Positions 1-8,375 of a DNA stretch of 64,000 bases are shown here, piece after piece. Both the position numbers and the translations under genes were made by a program. The stretch's first letter is position 1. Each line of letters starts with the position of its first letter. Below the pieces are notes generated by a model. The model was not told the origin of the DNA, searched no databases, and worked only from the letters and a program-made list of their open reading frames with translations. The DNA lies in the NCBI GenBank assembly GCA_903939115.1, contig CAJAFV010000063.1, positions 1 to 64,000 on the forward strand. Reading direction: 5' to 3'. This DNA is from an uncultured Geobacteraceae bacterium. GTDB lineage: Bacteria > Desulfobacterota > Desulfuromonadia > Geobacterales > Pseudopelobacteraceae.

Positions 1-126
1 ACCCTTGCTGTTCGGCTAACGGTTCCCACCATCAGGGCCCGTAGAGGACTTTCACCTCCAAGTCACCAATCAACCACCATAGCTGATTGGATGGCGCTTA
101 CGCGCCACGCGCCATACCTGGCGCAC
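1..126 (-). mobile_element. 5' end of a group II intron (rest lies left of the window)
   Basis: Minus strand reads GTGCGCCAGGTATGGCGCG...GGAGGTGAAAGTCCTCTACGGGCC...GGTGGGAACCGTTAGCCGAACAGCAAGGGT: a GUGCG-type 5' end and group II domain-I-like sequence. No maturase is visible in the window. Confidence 0.7.
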
Positions 127-128
127 AT

Positions 129-168
129 AAAAAAGAGGCCAAAGGAATAATCCTTTGGCCTCTGGTTT
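129..168. terminator. Bidirectional rho-independent terminator (13-bp stem)
   Basis: AGAGGCCAAAGGA-ATAA-TCCTTTGGCCTCT (134-163) with A-run on the left and T-run on the right. Confidence 0.85.
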
Positions 169-278
169 TTCCAGTGAGCCGCTTAAATCAAATATCTACA
201 ATAATTATGGGCAATGTATTCTATAGTTTTTGTTTTGTCAATAGTTTTTTAAAGGTTAAATAAAACAATCAATGAATA

Positions 279-383
279 TCAGATCCCCTCAAACAGGGCG
301 GTTGAAGGATAGCGTTCTGCTCCATCAGGCAGGATTACGACAATCGTCTTGCCGGCAAATTCATCCAACTGACCCAACCCTTC
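279..383 (-). pseudogene. Cysteine synthase (CysK-like) C-terminal remnant
   Basis: Tail EGLGQLDEFAGKTIVVILPDGAERYPSTALFEGI resembles the CysK C-terminus; the rest of the gene is absent. Confidence 0.65.
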
Positions 384-969
384 ACAGTAAATTGCTTTCA
401 TCCCGGACAAGACAGATCTGTATTGTAGCAACCCCTTCTTCTTCAAGATTCTGTGATAACGCGCCCACGCGGTGTGTGCAGTTCGGTTAGACAGGTACCA
501 GCAGTACCGCATCTACCCCGTCGTTTTTCAGAATTCTCGCTAAACCGCGAGCGGCGCTTTCCATTCTGACCGGGTCGGTAGCACCCATGAAGGAGTAATG
601 ATACCCGGCCACACTCCCGATGACCTTTTCTTCGGCAAGTTCTCATAAGCGATCCAAGGGGAAAACCACGTTCCAGTCCTGCTGGAATCCGGAGCGATCG
701 AAATTGGTGGAAATGTGGCTCATCACAAGTTCATTGGCCGGGATGCCTGAGGGAACGACTCGATAGTCGGCAGCGCCAACACCAAACGGTGCATCACCAC
801 GACGATGAAGACCTGCTGTGGTAATGAGTGCAACCCGTCTTTTAGTCAGGGGTTGGCCGGTTACCCCAGGCGCTCGGTCAAATGAGGGGCAAGGAAGGGC
901 CAGGATATGCTTTTGTTCGTCGTCCGGCAATCGATCTAATTTGGTTACCATGAATAATCCTTGAGCCAC
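384..969 (-). pseudogene. Glycine/sarcosine/betaine reductase selenoprotein B (GrdB)-like family remnant
   Basis: RVALITTAGLHRRGDAPFGVGAADYRVVP...[78 protein letters not shown] in one frame, interrupted by TGA (645-643) and TAA (489-487). Confidence 0.7.
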
Positions 970-1542
970 TATTTGTGTTGCGGATATAAAGTTGAGGGCA
1001 AATCACAAAAGGCTAAAGGTAAGCAGTATGAGCAAATAATGTTCCGAATGCAAACTTGGCTGCATCAATGATACGGATCACCATCTGGAAGTTAACAGGG
1101 CACCACTTGTCGCTGTAGTTGAACTCGTGCCATTCCAAATAATTTCAGTCATCCACCCCAACCGTTATCCCCGCTTCACCATGTTTACACCGTCGTTGCA
1201 TACTTCCCGCCTTCCGCTGGTGTGATATAGGGAACTGCCCAAGCTGGTGTTCTTTTTTGCTTGCTATAGATCCTAGATCTGATGTAGAAAAGCTTGGCTA
1301 CAGATAAATTAAATTACTAGTTGTAACTCTCGACATTCATTTGCAATATTTTTTTCCCCTTAGGCTTTAGACTTAGCTTTACGTAGAGATTTGTAAATAT
1401 CATTGCTGCCAATTAAAAAGCTGACCCACTCGTGCATACACTTAAATTAGTCGGGTAATAGACGAAACAAGCTGAAATCATCTGAAACATAAATAGAGGT
1501 AACTATTAGTAAAATAAAGTTTTCCAGAATCAATTTTTAAAT

Positions 1543-1619
1543 CGGTGCGTAGCGCAGCCTGGTAGCGCACTAGACTGGGGGTCTAGTGGTCGCAAGTTCA
1601 AATCTTGTCGCACCGACCA
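1543..1619 (+). tRNA. tRNA-Pro (GGG), CCA encoded
   Basis: CGGTGCG...CTAGA-CTGGGGG-TCTAG...TTCAAAT...CGCACCG-ACCA cloverleaf. Confidence 0.93.
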
Positions 1620-1624
1620 AATAA

Positions 1625-1670
1625 AAACAGGGACTTAGGCAATTTGCTTGAGTCCCTGTTTTAGTTTTTT
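1625..1670. terminator. Hairpin plus T-run downstream of tRNA-Pro
   Basis: AACAGGGACT...AGTCCCTGTT followed by TTAGTTTTTT. Confidence 0.7.
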
Positions 1671-1759
1671 GGCTATTTAGGTAGTACATAGGTAGTAAGT
1701 GATAATTAAATGACCTCAAACAAAAAGGCCGCCCCTGAACATCAAAAACGGCCCCTACT

Positions 1760-2263
1760 CTACAGCAGTCCCCTCTCCGTAAAAGAAAGATAATTACCAT
1801 CTCCAACAATTATATGATCAAGTAATTTGATCCCCATCAGTTCCCCGGCTTCGCTTAATCGTTTGGTTATGGCAATATCTTCACTACTGGGCGTCGGATC
1901 ACCGGAAGGGTGATTATGTACACAAATGATGGCTGCCGCCGAACTCAGGCAAGCCGTCATAAACACAGAGCGCATATGGACTATGGATTGATTAAGACTC
2001 CCTATGCTCACAACATCCATGCAGATGATGCGGTTCTTGCCGTCCAGATGAAGCGTGATAAATATCTCCTTGGTTTCCTTCATCAGGAACTGAAATGTGT
2101 CTGACACTTGGCTGGAGAGGTGTATCTCTATCCAGTTTTCAAGTAGTCTGACAATGTCCTCTCTTACTGTCAGCGTCTCGTACACAGCTTTAATCTGGCG
2201 AAATTTAATGGAGCGTGGCTTGCTTGCGGTTTCTTCCTTGCCAAATAATGTCTCGATGGTCAT
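1760..2263 (-). CDS. RadC-family JAB-domain protein
   Basis: JAMM motif HNHPSGDPTPSSEDIAITKRL, ending DHIIVGDGNYLSFTERGLL. Confidence 0.88.
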   Translation of the reverse strand: MTIETLFGKEETASKPRSIKFRQIKAVYETLTVREDIVRLLENWIEIHLSSQVSDTFQFLMKETKEIFITLHLDGKNRIICMDVVSIGSLNQSIVHMRSVFMTACLSSAAAIICVHNHPSGDPTPSSEDIAITKRLSEAGELMGIKLLDHIIVGDGNYLSFTERGLL

Positions 2264-2544
2264 GGTTATCTCCTTTGGATATAAAAATAGGGAGCTTTTT
2301 GACGGCTCCCTTTGGGGTAAAATGCAGAAAGGCAGACCGTGATGATCTGCCCAGATAGAACCTGATTTTTCGTTAGTAGCTGATATAGTGCCTATTTTTT
2401 AGACTTTCAGATATCAGACCATTTTAGACTTAATTAAAGACAAGCAAAAATAACTATTGACACATAAATACAGGCACTTACATGCTGTGTCTATTCGCTG
2501 TGCAAACCGATAAAACGCTAGTCTTTCCGTTACATTTACAAAAC

Positions 2545-2574
2545 ATATCCACAGCATCCACAGGGTTATCCACA
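2545..2574 (+). promoter_or_regulatory. Cluster of three DnaA-box-like 9-mers
   Basis: ATATCCACA-GCATCCACA-ggg-TTATCCACA (2545-2553, 2554-2562, 2566-2574) in the same orientation. Confidence 0.45.
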
Positions 2575-2646
2575 TTTTTTGTGGAAAGGTTACCCTGCTC
2601 GAAATACCAGTTACTTAGCCGATTTTAGGATGGTGGTGTCTTGTAG

Positions 2647-2994
2647 TTAGATTAAAAACGCCCTGAACTTCTTGACTATTGTGATTGGCGCGGCGTCCCT
2701 CCACCTGCTCCCGAAATACTCTTTCAGCTGCCAGTCATTCTCTACGAAGATGCTTTCATACTCCTGGCCTGTCGCTGCATCAAAGACCTCAATGCCAGCG
2801 TATTCGAACCGGTAATTGATACTGAGAACATAAAGCTGGGTATCCTCCTTGAACACATGCACCTGATCGGTTCTGCCTGCTGCGATAGGAATAAAAACTC
2901 CCAGCATATCGATCACGGAGCCTGCATTGATTAACTGTGTTGGTCTCATCTCCTCCAGCGTCATTAATCTGATTGGTGGTGTTATCTTCGTCAT
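2647..2994 (-). CDS. Hypothetical protein (probable start MTKITPPIRL)
   Basis: Open frame MTKITPPIRLMTLEEMRPTQLINAG...IVKKFRAFLI; no recognised domain. Confidence 0.5.
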   Translation of the reverse strand: MTKITPPIRLMTLEEMRPTQLINAGSVIDMLGVFIPIAAGRTDQVHVFKEDTQLYVLSINYRFEYAGIEVFDAATGQEYESIFVENDWQLKEYFGSRWRDAAPITIVKKFRAFLI

Positions 2995-3058
2995 GATGCT
3001 TCCCCCTTCGGTTTGTTGAAATAAAAAGGGCGAAAGATTATATCTCCCGACCTCATTG

Positions 3059-3160
3059 CTACCTTTTTGTAAAGCACACAAAACAAGCACCGTCTCCATC
3101 GTCAACGGTGTATGCTTGGCACTCTTCGCACCAAAAATACATTTGCCAGCTTTTGCTCAT
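3059..3160 (-). CDS. 33-aa zinc-ribbon-like microprotein (below ORF-track cutoff)
   Basis: MSKSWQMYFWCEECQAYTVDDGDGACFVCFTKR* with two CxxC knuckles; GGAGG five nt before ATG. Confidence 0.6.
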   Translation of the reverse strand: MSKSWQMYFWCEECQAYTVDDGDGACFVCFTKR

Positions 3161-3247
3161 GGAAACCTCCAGATACGCAAAAGGGACATTAGCCTGTATA
3201 AGCTGCTGCCCCTTGTGCGCTCGTTGTATTGTATTTTTAGAATGGGT

Positions 3248-3403
3248 TTACTTCATCTCTGTGATGAACTCTCTGGCTGCCTCTATTGCCAGATCATCCA
3301 TGAGCAGCTTGGAAACGACCCTGCTGGAGATTTCGTCCATATCACACTTATCAACGACCGCTTGCCGCAACTCATCCAAATCCAAGTGATCTACGATATA
3401 CAA
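3248..3403 (-). CDS. Possible 51-aa protein (TTG start)
   Basis: LYIVDHLDLDELRQAVVDKCDMDEISSRVVSKLLMDDLAIEAAREFITEMK*; no clear RBS. Confidence 0.3.
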   Translation of the reverse strand: MYIVDHLDLDELRQAVVDKCDMDEISSRVVSKLLMDDLAIEAAREFITEMK

Positions 3404-3541
3404 GTGAAATCATAAGCGGAAAGATTGCCGTTGATTACGGAGTCCCGTTTATTAGCAAGCCGGTCATGCCGGGGGTTTTATTGCAGAAAGTGCGGGAAAT
3501 ACTGGATAGTGCATATGGCAAAAGGAGTCTTGCCGGCCTAT
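3390..3541 (+). pseudogene. Receiver-domain C-terminal fragment
   Basis: ...EIISGKIAVDYGVPFISKPVMPGVLLQKVREILDSAYGKRSLAGL* resembles the end of a REC domain (K-P switch, LxxKVREILD); no upstream domain in frame. Confidence 0.5.
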
Positions 3542-3875
3542 AGGACTATTGCGGCGTGTTGCATGGGGACTCCTTTTCACAGCTTACATGTATCTGATTT
3601 TTCGCTTGATCTGATAGTAGCCGGAAATACAAAAAGGCACTCTGACGGTTGGGTCAAAGTACTTCTAGGGGGGCGACATGTGTAAAGAGCAAGCCCATGA
3701 CCAGGGAGGCAAGGGGATTTAAGGACTGTTTGATTGAGTGACAGTGTAACCAAATTCTTTCATGCAATTATTCGTGATGCAATTCGGATTAATAGGTGTA
3801 CAAAGTAGTTGAATTTTTTTCCCAAAAAAGACTCGGACAAGAGATTTAAGCCGGTAGATTATCGGAAAGACAATC

Positions 3876-6293
3876 ATGATAAAAAGAACTTCTGAATCAG
3901 CCCAGGTTTCCAGTAATAACTTGGAAACAGAAAACCAGGGTGTTATAGAATATTCTGAAAACATTGTGGAAACCGTGCGCGAACCGCTACTCGTACTCAA
4001 TTCCGATCTAAAGATCCTCTCCGCCAACAGCAGTTTTTACCATACCTTCAAAGTGACTCCCAAAGAAACCATCGGGAACTTCATCTACGATCTCGGCAAC
4101 AGGCAGTGGGATATTCCCAAGCTTCGCCTGCTTCTTGAGGAGATCCTCCCCACTAATGCCGTTTTCAATGATTACGAAGTAGATCACATTTTTCAAAGTA
4201 TCGGTCGGAAGATTATGTTGTTAAATGCCCGGCAGATTTTCCGTAAAGATATCGGCTCACACATTATTTTGCTAGCCATGGAAGATATTACCGAGCGAAA
4301 GCAGCTTGAATCTGAAGTCCAGAATGCCCTGGAATACGCCGAAAACATTGTTGAAACCGTACGAGAGCCTATGCTGGTGCTGAACTCAGAGCTTAAAATT
4401 CTCAGTGTCAACCATAACTTCTACGATACCTTCAAAGTATCATCCGAAGAAACTATCGGCCATTTCATCTATGACCTCGGAAACCGGCAATGGGATATTC
4501 CCAAGTTGCGGATACTTTTAGAAGAAATTCTTCCTCAGAAGACCGTGTTAAACGGCTATGAAGTTGAGCACGATTTCCCCGATATCGGGCGCAAGACCAT
4601 TCTGCTTAATGCCCGGCAGATTTTCCGGGAGGACATCGGTTCACATATTATCTTGCTCGCTATGGAGGATATTTCCGAGCGAAAGCATTTAGAGAGAGAA
4701 ATCCAGAATGCCCTCGAATACGCTGAAAATATTGTGGAGACTGTGCGCGAGCCGATGGTGGTACTGAATTCCGATTTGAAGATTATCAGTGCCAGTCATA
4801 ACTTCTACGAAACCTTCAAAGTTTCACCCGAAGAAACTATCGGCCATTTCATCTATGACCTCGGTAACCGGCAATGGGATATTCTCAAACTGCGGATACT
4901 TCTGGAAGAAATTCTTCCTCAGGAAACAGTGTTAAACGGTTATGAAGTTGATCATGATTTCCTCGGAATCGGTAGAAAGACAATCCTGTTAAATGCCCGG
5001 CAGATTTTCCGTGAGGATATCGGCTCACACATTATTCTGTTGGCCATGGAAGACATTACCGAGCGCAAACGAGTTGAAAAAGAGCTTAACCTGGCCAAAG
5101 CTGCAGCAGAATCAGCCAACCGTGCCAAAAGTGAGTTCCTTGCAAACATGAGTCACGAGATCCGCAACCCCATGAACAGTGTCCTCGGCATGACCCAGCT
5201 TCTGGAGATGACTGAACTGACCAAAGAGCAGCAGGATTATGTGACAGCCCTCAAGCTGTCCGGCAAGAACCTGTTGTCTCTGATCAACGACATCCTCGAC
5301 CTTTCCAAGATCGAGGCAGGAAAGATCACGTTCGAATTGGGCGAATTCAGCCTGCATAACTGTATCAACGATGTTGCCATGATGCAAAAATCCGCTATCT
5401 TTGGCAAGGGGCTTAAGCTTAATGTGGAGGTGTCCGAGGATATCCCTCAATTCATTAGTGGAGACCAACTCCGGGTCAAGCAGATACTCCATAACCTGAT
5501 AGGGAATGCCGTTAAGTTCACGTCTCAGGGGGACATCACCATCTCGGCACAACTTATTGAACAGCACGCCGAGACTGTGCTTGTTCAGTTAGCGGTATGC
5601 GACAGTGGCATCGGAATCTCAACTGAGGCACTTGACCGGATATTCAAGCCTTTTGAGCAAGAGGACGGCTCTACAACCCGTAACTACGGAGGCACCGGAC
5701 TCGGCCTGACTATCAGTCGCCGCTTGGCGGAACTGATAGGCGGAAGCATTACCGTTGAAAGCACACCCGGGGCAGGTAGCAGTTTCAAGGTAAACCTTCC
5801 CTTCTCCTTAGTCGAAGAGCACGGCACCATTGAGGATTATCCCCAAAAAACGGCAGTAAGCTGGGATGGCCTCCCACTTCGGATACTGTTTGTAGAAGAC
5901 GACAAGTTAAACATCATCTTTGGCACATCACTGTTCCAGAAATTGGGGTTTGACGCAGTTGTGGCAAGGAATGGCAGGGAATGCCTCGCCGCTCTGGAAA
6001 ATGCCGCTCTGAAAAATGCCGTGTTTGATATTGTGCTGATGGATATTAATATGCCCGATATGAGCGGTGAAGAGGCACTGCGCAAAATCCGCAGTAATGA
6101 ACAACGGGATACAACTCTTCACCAAAAAATAATTGCCCTGACAGCTTATTCGCTGCGCGGAGATAAGGATGGTTTTCTCGAGCAAGGCTTTGATGGCTAT
6201 GTTTCTAAACCGCTCGCTATCAGTGAACTCGTGCGTGAGATTAAGAGGGTATTAGCTCTGGCAAGGGTGAAAGGAGTAGAACACCATGAATAA
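3876..6293 (+). CDS. Hybrid sensor histidine kinase with three tandem PAS repeats, HisKA-HATPase and REC
   Basis: Three ~128-aa EYAENIVETVREPMLVLNS...DITERK repeats, H-box FLANMSHEIRNPMNSVLGM, N/G boxes, REC with VLMDINMPDMSG. Confidence 0.93.
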   Translation: MIKRTSESAQVSSNNLETENQGVIEYSENIVETVREPLLVLNSDLKILSANSSFYHTFKVTPKETIGNFIYDLGNRQWDIPKLRLLLEEILPTNAVFNDYEVDHIFQSIGRKIMLLNARQIFRKDIGSHIILLAMEDITERKQLESEVQNALEYAENIVETVREPMLVLNSELKILSVNHNFYDTFKVSSEETIGHFIYDLGNRQWDIPKLRILLEEILPQKTVLNGYEVEHDFPDIGRKTILLNARQIFREDIGSHIILLAMEDISERKHLEREIQNALEYAENIVETVREPMVVLNSDLKIISASHNFYETFKVSPEETIGHFIYDLGNRQWDILKLRILLEEILPQETVLNGYEVDHDFLGIGRKTILLNARQIFREDIGSHIILLAMEDITERKRVEKELNLAKAAAESANRAKSEFLANMSHEIRNPMNSVLGMTQLLEMTELTKEQQDYVTALKLSGKNLLSLINDILDLSKIEAGKITFELGEFSLHNCINDVAMMQKSAIFGKGLKLNVEVSEDIPQFISGDQLRVKQILHNLIGNAVKFTSQGDITISAQLIEQHAETVLVQLAVCDSGIGISTEALDRIFKPFEQEDGSTTRNYGGTGLGLTISRRLAELIGGSITVESTPGAGSSFKVNLPFSLVEEHGTIEDYPQKTAVSWDGLPLRILFVEDDKLNIIFGTSLFQKLGFDAVVARNGRECLAALENAALKNAVFDIVLMDINMPDMSGEEALRKIRSNEQRDTTLHQKIIALTAYSLRGDKDGFLEQGFDGYVSKPLAISELVREIKRVLALARVKGVEHHE

Positions 6294-6897
6294 CCGGCAC
6301 AAAATACTGGCAGTGGATGATGACCCTGGCAATATAAAGCTCATGATGACTGCACTCAAAAACGAGTTCGACATCATTTCGGCACTGAACGGTCACGATG
6401 CCATCGACCAGCTTAAGGAACACAAACCCGACTTGATTCTCCTCGACGTGATGATGCCTGACTTAAGTGGTTTTGATGTCTGCAGAATCATCAAGTCCGA
6501 TGTGGCGTTTTCAGATATTCCCGTTATCTTCCTAACGGCTATGGATACCTACGATGCCCAACTTCAGGGGCTCGAACTTGGTGGAATTGATTATATTGCC
6601 AAGCCGGTCAACTTGGATCTGCTCAAAATTCGGGTGCGCAATCATATCGCATTGAAAGTGAACAGGGATCTGTTGAAGCAAAAAAATGAAGAACTTGAAG
6701 CAGCGCTGGCCCGTGTCAAGCAACTGGAGGGGATTATCCCGATCTGCTCGTACTGCAAAAAAATCAGAGATGATCAAAAAAACTGGCATCAACTGGAGAC
6801 ATACATCACCAATAATTCTGAGGCCATGTTCAGCCATGGAATCTGCCCGAACTGTTATGAAGAACAGATGGAAATCATACGTAATCTAAAGCTGTAA
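6286..6897 (+). CDS. Response regulator with C-terminal Cys-containing extension
   Basis: REC motifs (AVDDDPGN, LILLDVMMPDLSG, FLTA, KPV) then IPICSYCKKI...GICPNCYEEQ; start overlaps the kinase stop. Confidence 0.9.
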   Translation: MNNRHKILAVDDDPGNIKLMMTALKNEFDIISALNGHDAIDQLKEHKPDLILLDVMMPDLSGFDVCRIIKSDVAFSDIPVIFLTAMDTYDAQLQGLELGGIDYIAKPVNLDLLKIRVRNHIALKVNRDLLKQKNEELEAALARVKQLEGIIPICSYCKKIRDDQKNWHQLETYITNNSEAMFSHGICPNCYEEQMEIIRNLKL

Positions 6898-7052
6898 CAG
6901 CTGATGCGCGTCTCCACTGAGCTGTCCGCATCTGGACAGGTAATGAAGGCGCTCTGTTTTTTATAACTAACTCAGATTTTAAGTTCTCTAACCATTCCCT
7001 GACCGCCTCGAGCCGCTCTTCCATCAAACCCCAGCCATTCATCTCACGCATT

Positions 7053-7187
7053 TCAGCACGTTGTGACGAAATGCGCCACAACGTTGAAGTATTCTTCCTC
7101 GTTGACCGCCAGAATAGTATTGTGATTGTCCCACTCGAATATTAGAAGCTGTTTTGGCTCATTCGCCCATTCATAAAGTCGCTTCGC
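7053..7187 (-). pseudogene. Alpha/beta-hydrolase C-terminal remnant
   Basis: RLYEWANEPKQLLIFEWDNHNTILAVNEEEYFNVVAHFVTTC resembles the catalytic-His end of alpha/beta hydrolases; N-terminal body missing. Confidence 0.55.
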
Positions 7188-7262
7188 ATGAGAAACAGTT
7201 AAATGTTGCATAGTGATGGCCGTCAGGATACTTAATAGCATGTAGAGTTCCACGGAGGGGAT

Positions 7263-7871
7263 ATGTTGAACAGGAAACTAAAACGACTACTATTGACACT
7301 GCTGTTAATTGTTTTGTCCGGGCTCTCCGCCCTACCCGCTCAATCAGCGTCTCAATATTTTGGGATTACATCTGGCGTTTGGATGCCGCACAGCACGACA
7401 TCATACTACTATGACCGCCACGGTGTTTATAGCACTGACACCAGCTACGACACCGGCTGGAGTTTATCAGGAACGTACGGGATTAAGCTCGACAATAACT
7501 TGAGGGCTGAGTGGGAATTGGGATACAAACAGGCATCCGCCAAGGACAGTAATGATGATTCATGGGTTTGGGCTTCGATGGTGAACTGCTGGTGGGAGGC
7601 ACCGATACGTGGAGTGGCACCATATTTTGGCGGCGGCATTGGCTTTGGTCGATCACACGTAGCTTCGTACGACATGTACGATGCAACAGGTGGCGGTATA
7701 ACGTATCAAGTCGGCGCCGGGTTGAATATACCGATCAACCGGCATGGGTTATCGCTCGACCTCGGTTATCGCTATTTCGGGTTCACGTCGACATCATCAG
7801 ATTATTATGATTCATCAAATCTTGATCAGTCAGGTTCACAGATCTCTTTGGGAATACGGACTCGGTTCTGA
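7263..7871 (+). CDS. Outer-membrane beta-barrel protein with signal peptide
   Basis: Signal peptide MLNRKLKRLLLTLLLIVLSGLSALPAQSA, alternating-strand repeats, terminal F. Confidence 0.75.
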   Translation: MLNRKLKRLLLTLLLIVLSGLSALPAQSASQYFGITSGVWMPHSTTSYYYDRHGVYSTDTSYDTGWSLSGTYGIKLDNNLRAEWELGYKQASAKDSNDDSWVWASMVNCWWEAPIRGVAPYFGGGIGFGRSHVASYDMYDATGGGITYQVGAGLNIPINRHGLSLDLGYRYFGFTSTSSDYYDSSNLDQSGSQISLGIRTRF

Positions 7872-7944
7872 CAAGAACTGTTCAAAACGGTGACGTAGTT
7901 TAGTTGGTTGAAACATACTTGAAACCCAACCATCTCCCATTACA

Positions 7945-7965
7945 ATGTAGTTACCAACACTACAT
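7945..7965. promoter_or_regulatory. Inverted repeat upstream of phd-like gene (candidate operator)
   Basis: ATGTAGT-taccaac-ACTACAT, followed by AGGAGG and ATG at 7976. Confidence 0.5.
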
Positions 7966-7975
7966 AGGAGGTTTT

Positions 7976-8203
7976 ATGCAAACCGAACGGGCTGTTGATG
8001 CCAACCGTCAGTTTTCCAGCGTCTTGAAACAGGAATCACAGGGTAAAGAGTTTATTGTTATCTCGTGAGGAAAGCCTGAGACGACTATTTTGCCGTTCAG
8101 GAGAGCCGACAATGCCCACGTTGCCGCACGAGAAATACTGCTTGAGCGCTACCGTGGATCTGCTTACGCGCTTGCCCCCCGAAGACGTTCTGCTGTTGCT
8201 TAG
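7976..8203 (+). pseudogene. Phd/YefM-like antitoxin with in-frame TGA
   Basis: MQTERAVDANRQFSSVLKQESQGKEFIVIS*GKPETTILPFRRADNAHVAAREILLERYRG...; TGA at 8066-8068 where R (SRGKP) is usual. Confidence 0.7.
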
Positions 8204-8375
8204 ACACAAAAAAACCTGCTTTCCTCACAGTCCTAAAACTGTGACAAAAACAGGTTCTCTTTAACTGGGTGGAATGGAATCGAATAGAACAAACAAATAG
8301 CTAATATATAAAACCTCTTTTCACTGCTCTTTTTATTACTATTGACATAGGGAAATTATTTCTCTATTATTTTTC

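Noticed and set aside
384-969. Functional ochre (UAA) selenocysteine decoding
   Set aside because: A second nonsense codon and fusion to a cysK tail make gene decay far more likely; kept only as a test to run.
1570-1809. Minus-strand ORF ending ...[16 protein letters not shown]
   Set aside because: The end is antisense tRNA-Pro; such GATxFExATxRPPV tails are a common annotation artefact.
3056-3415. 119-aa plus-strand ORF over the small minus-strand ORFs
   Set aside because: The minus strand has a clear RBS and CxxC microprotein; the plus frame has no recognisable features.
6286-6897. Cys-pair tail of the response regulator as a novel domain
   Set aside because: ICSYCKKIRDD...HGICPNCY extensions are a familiar feature of receiver proteins in this kind of genome.
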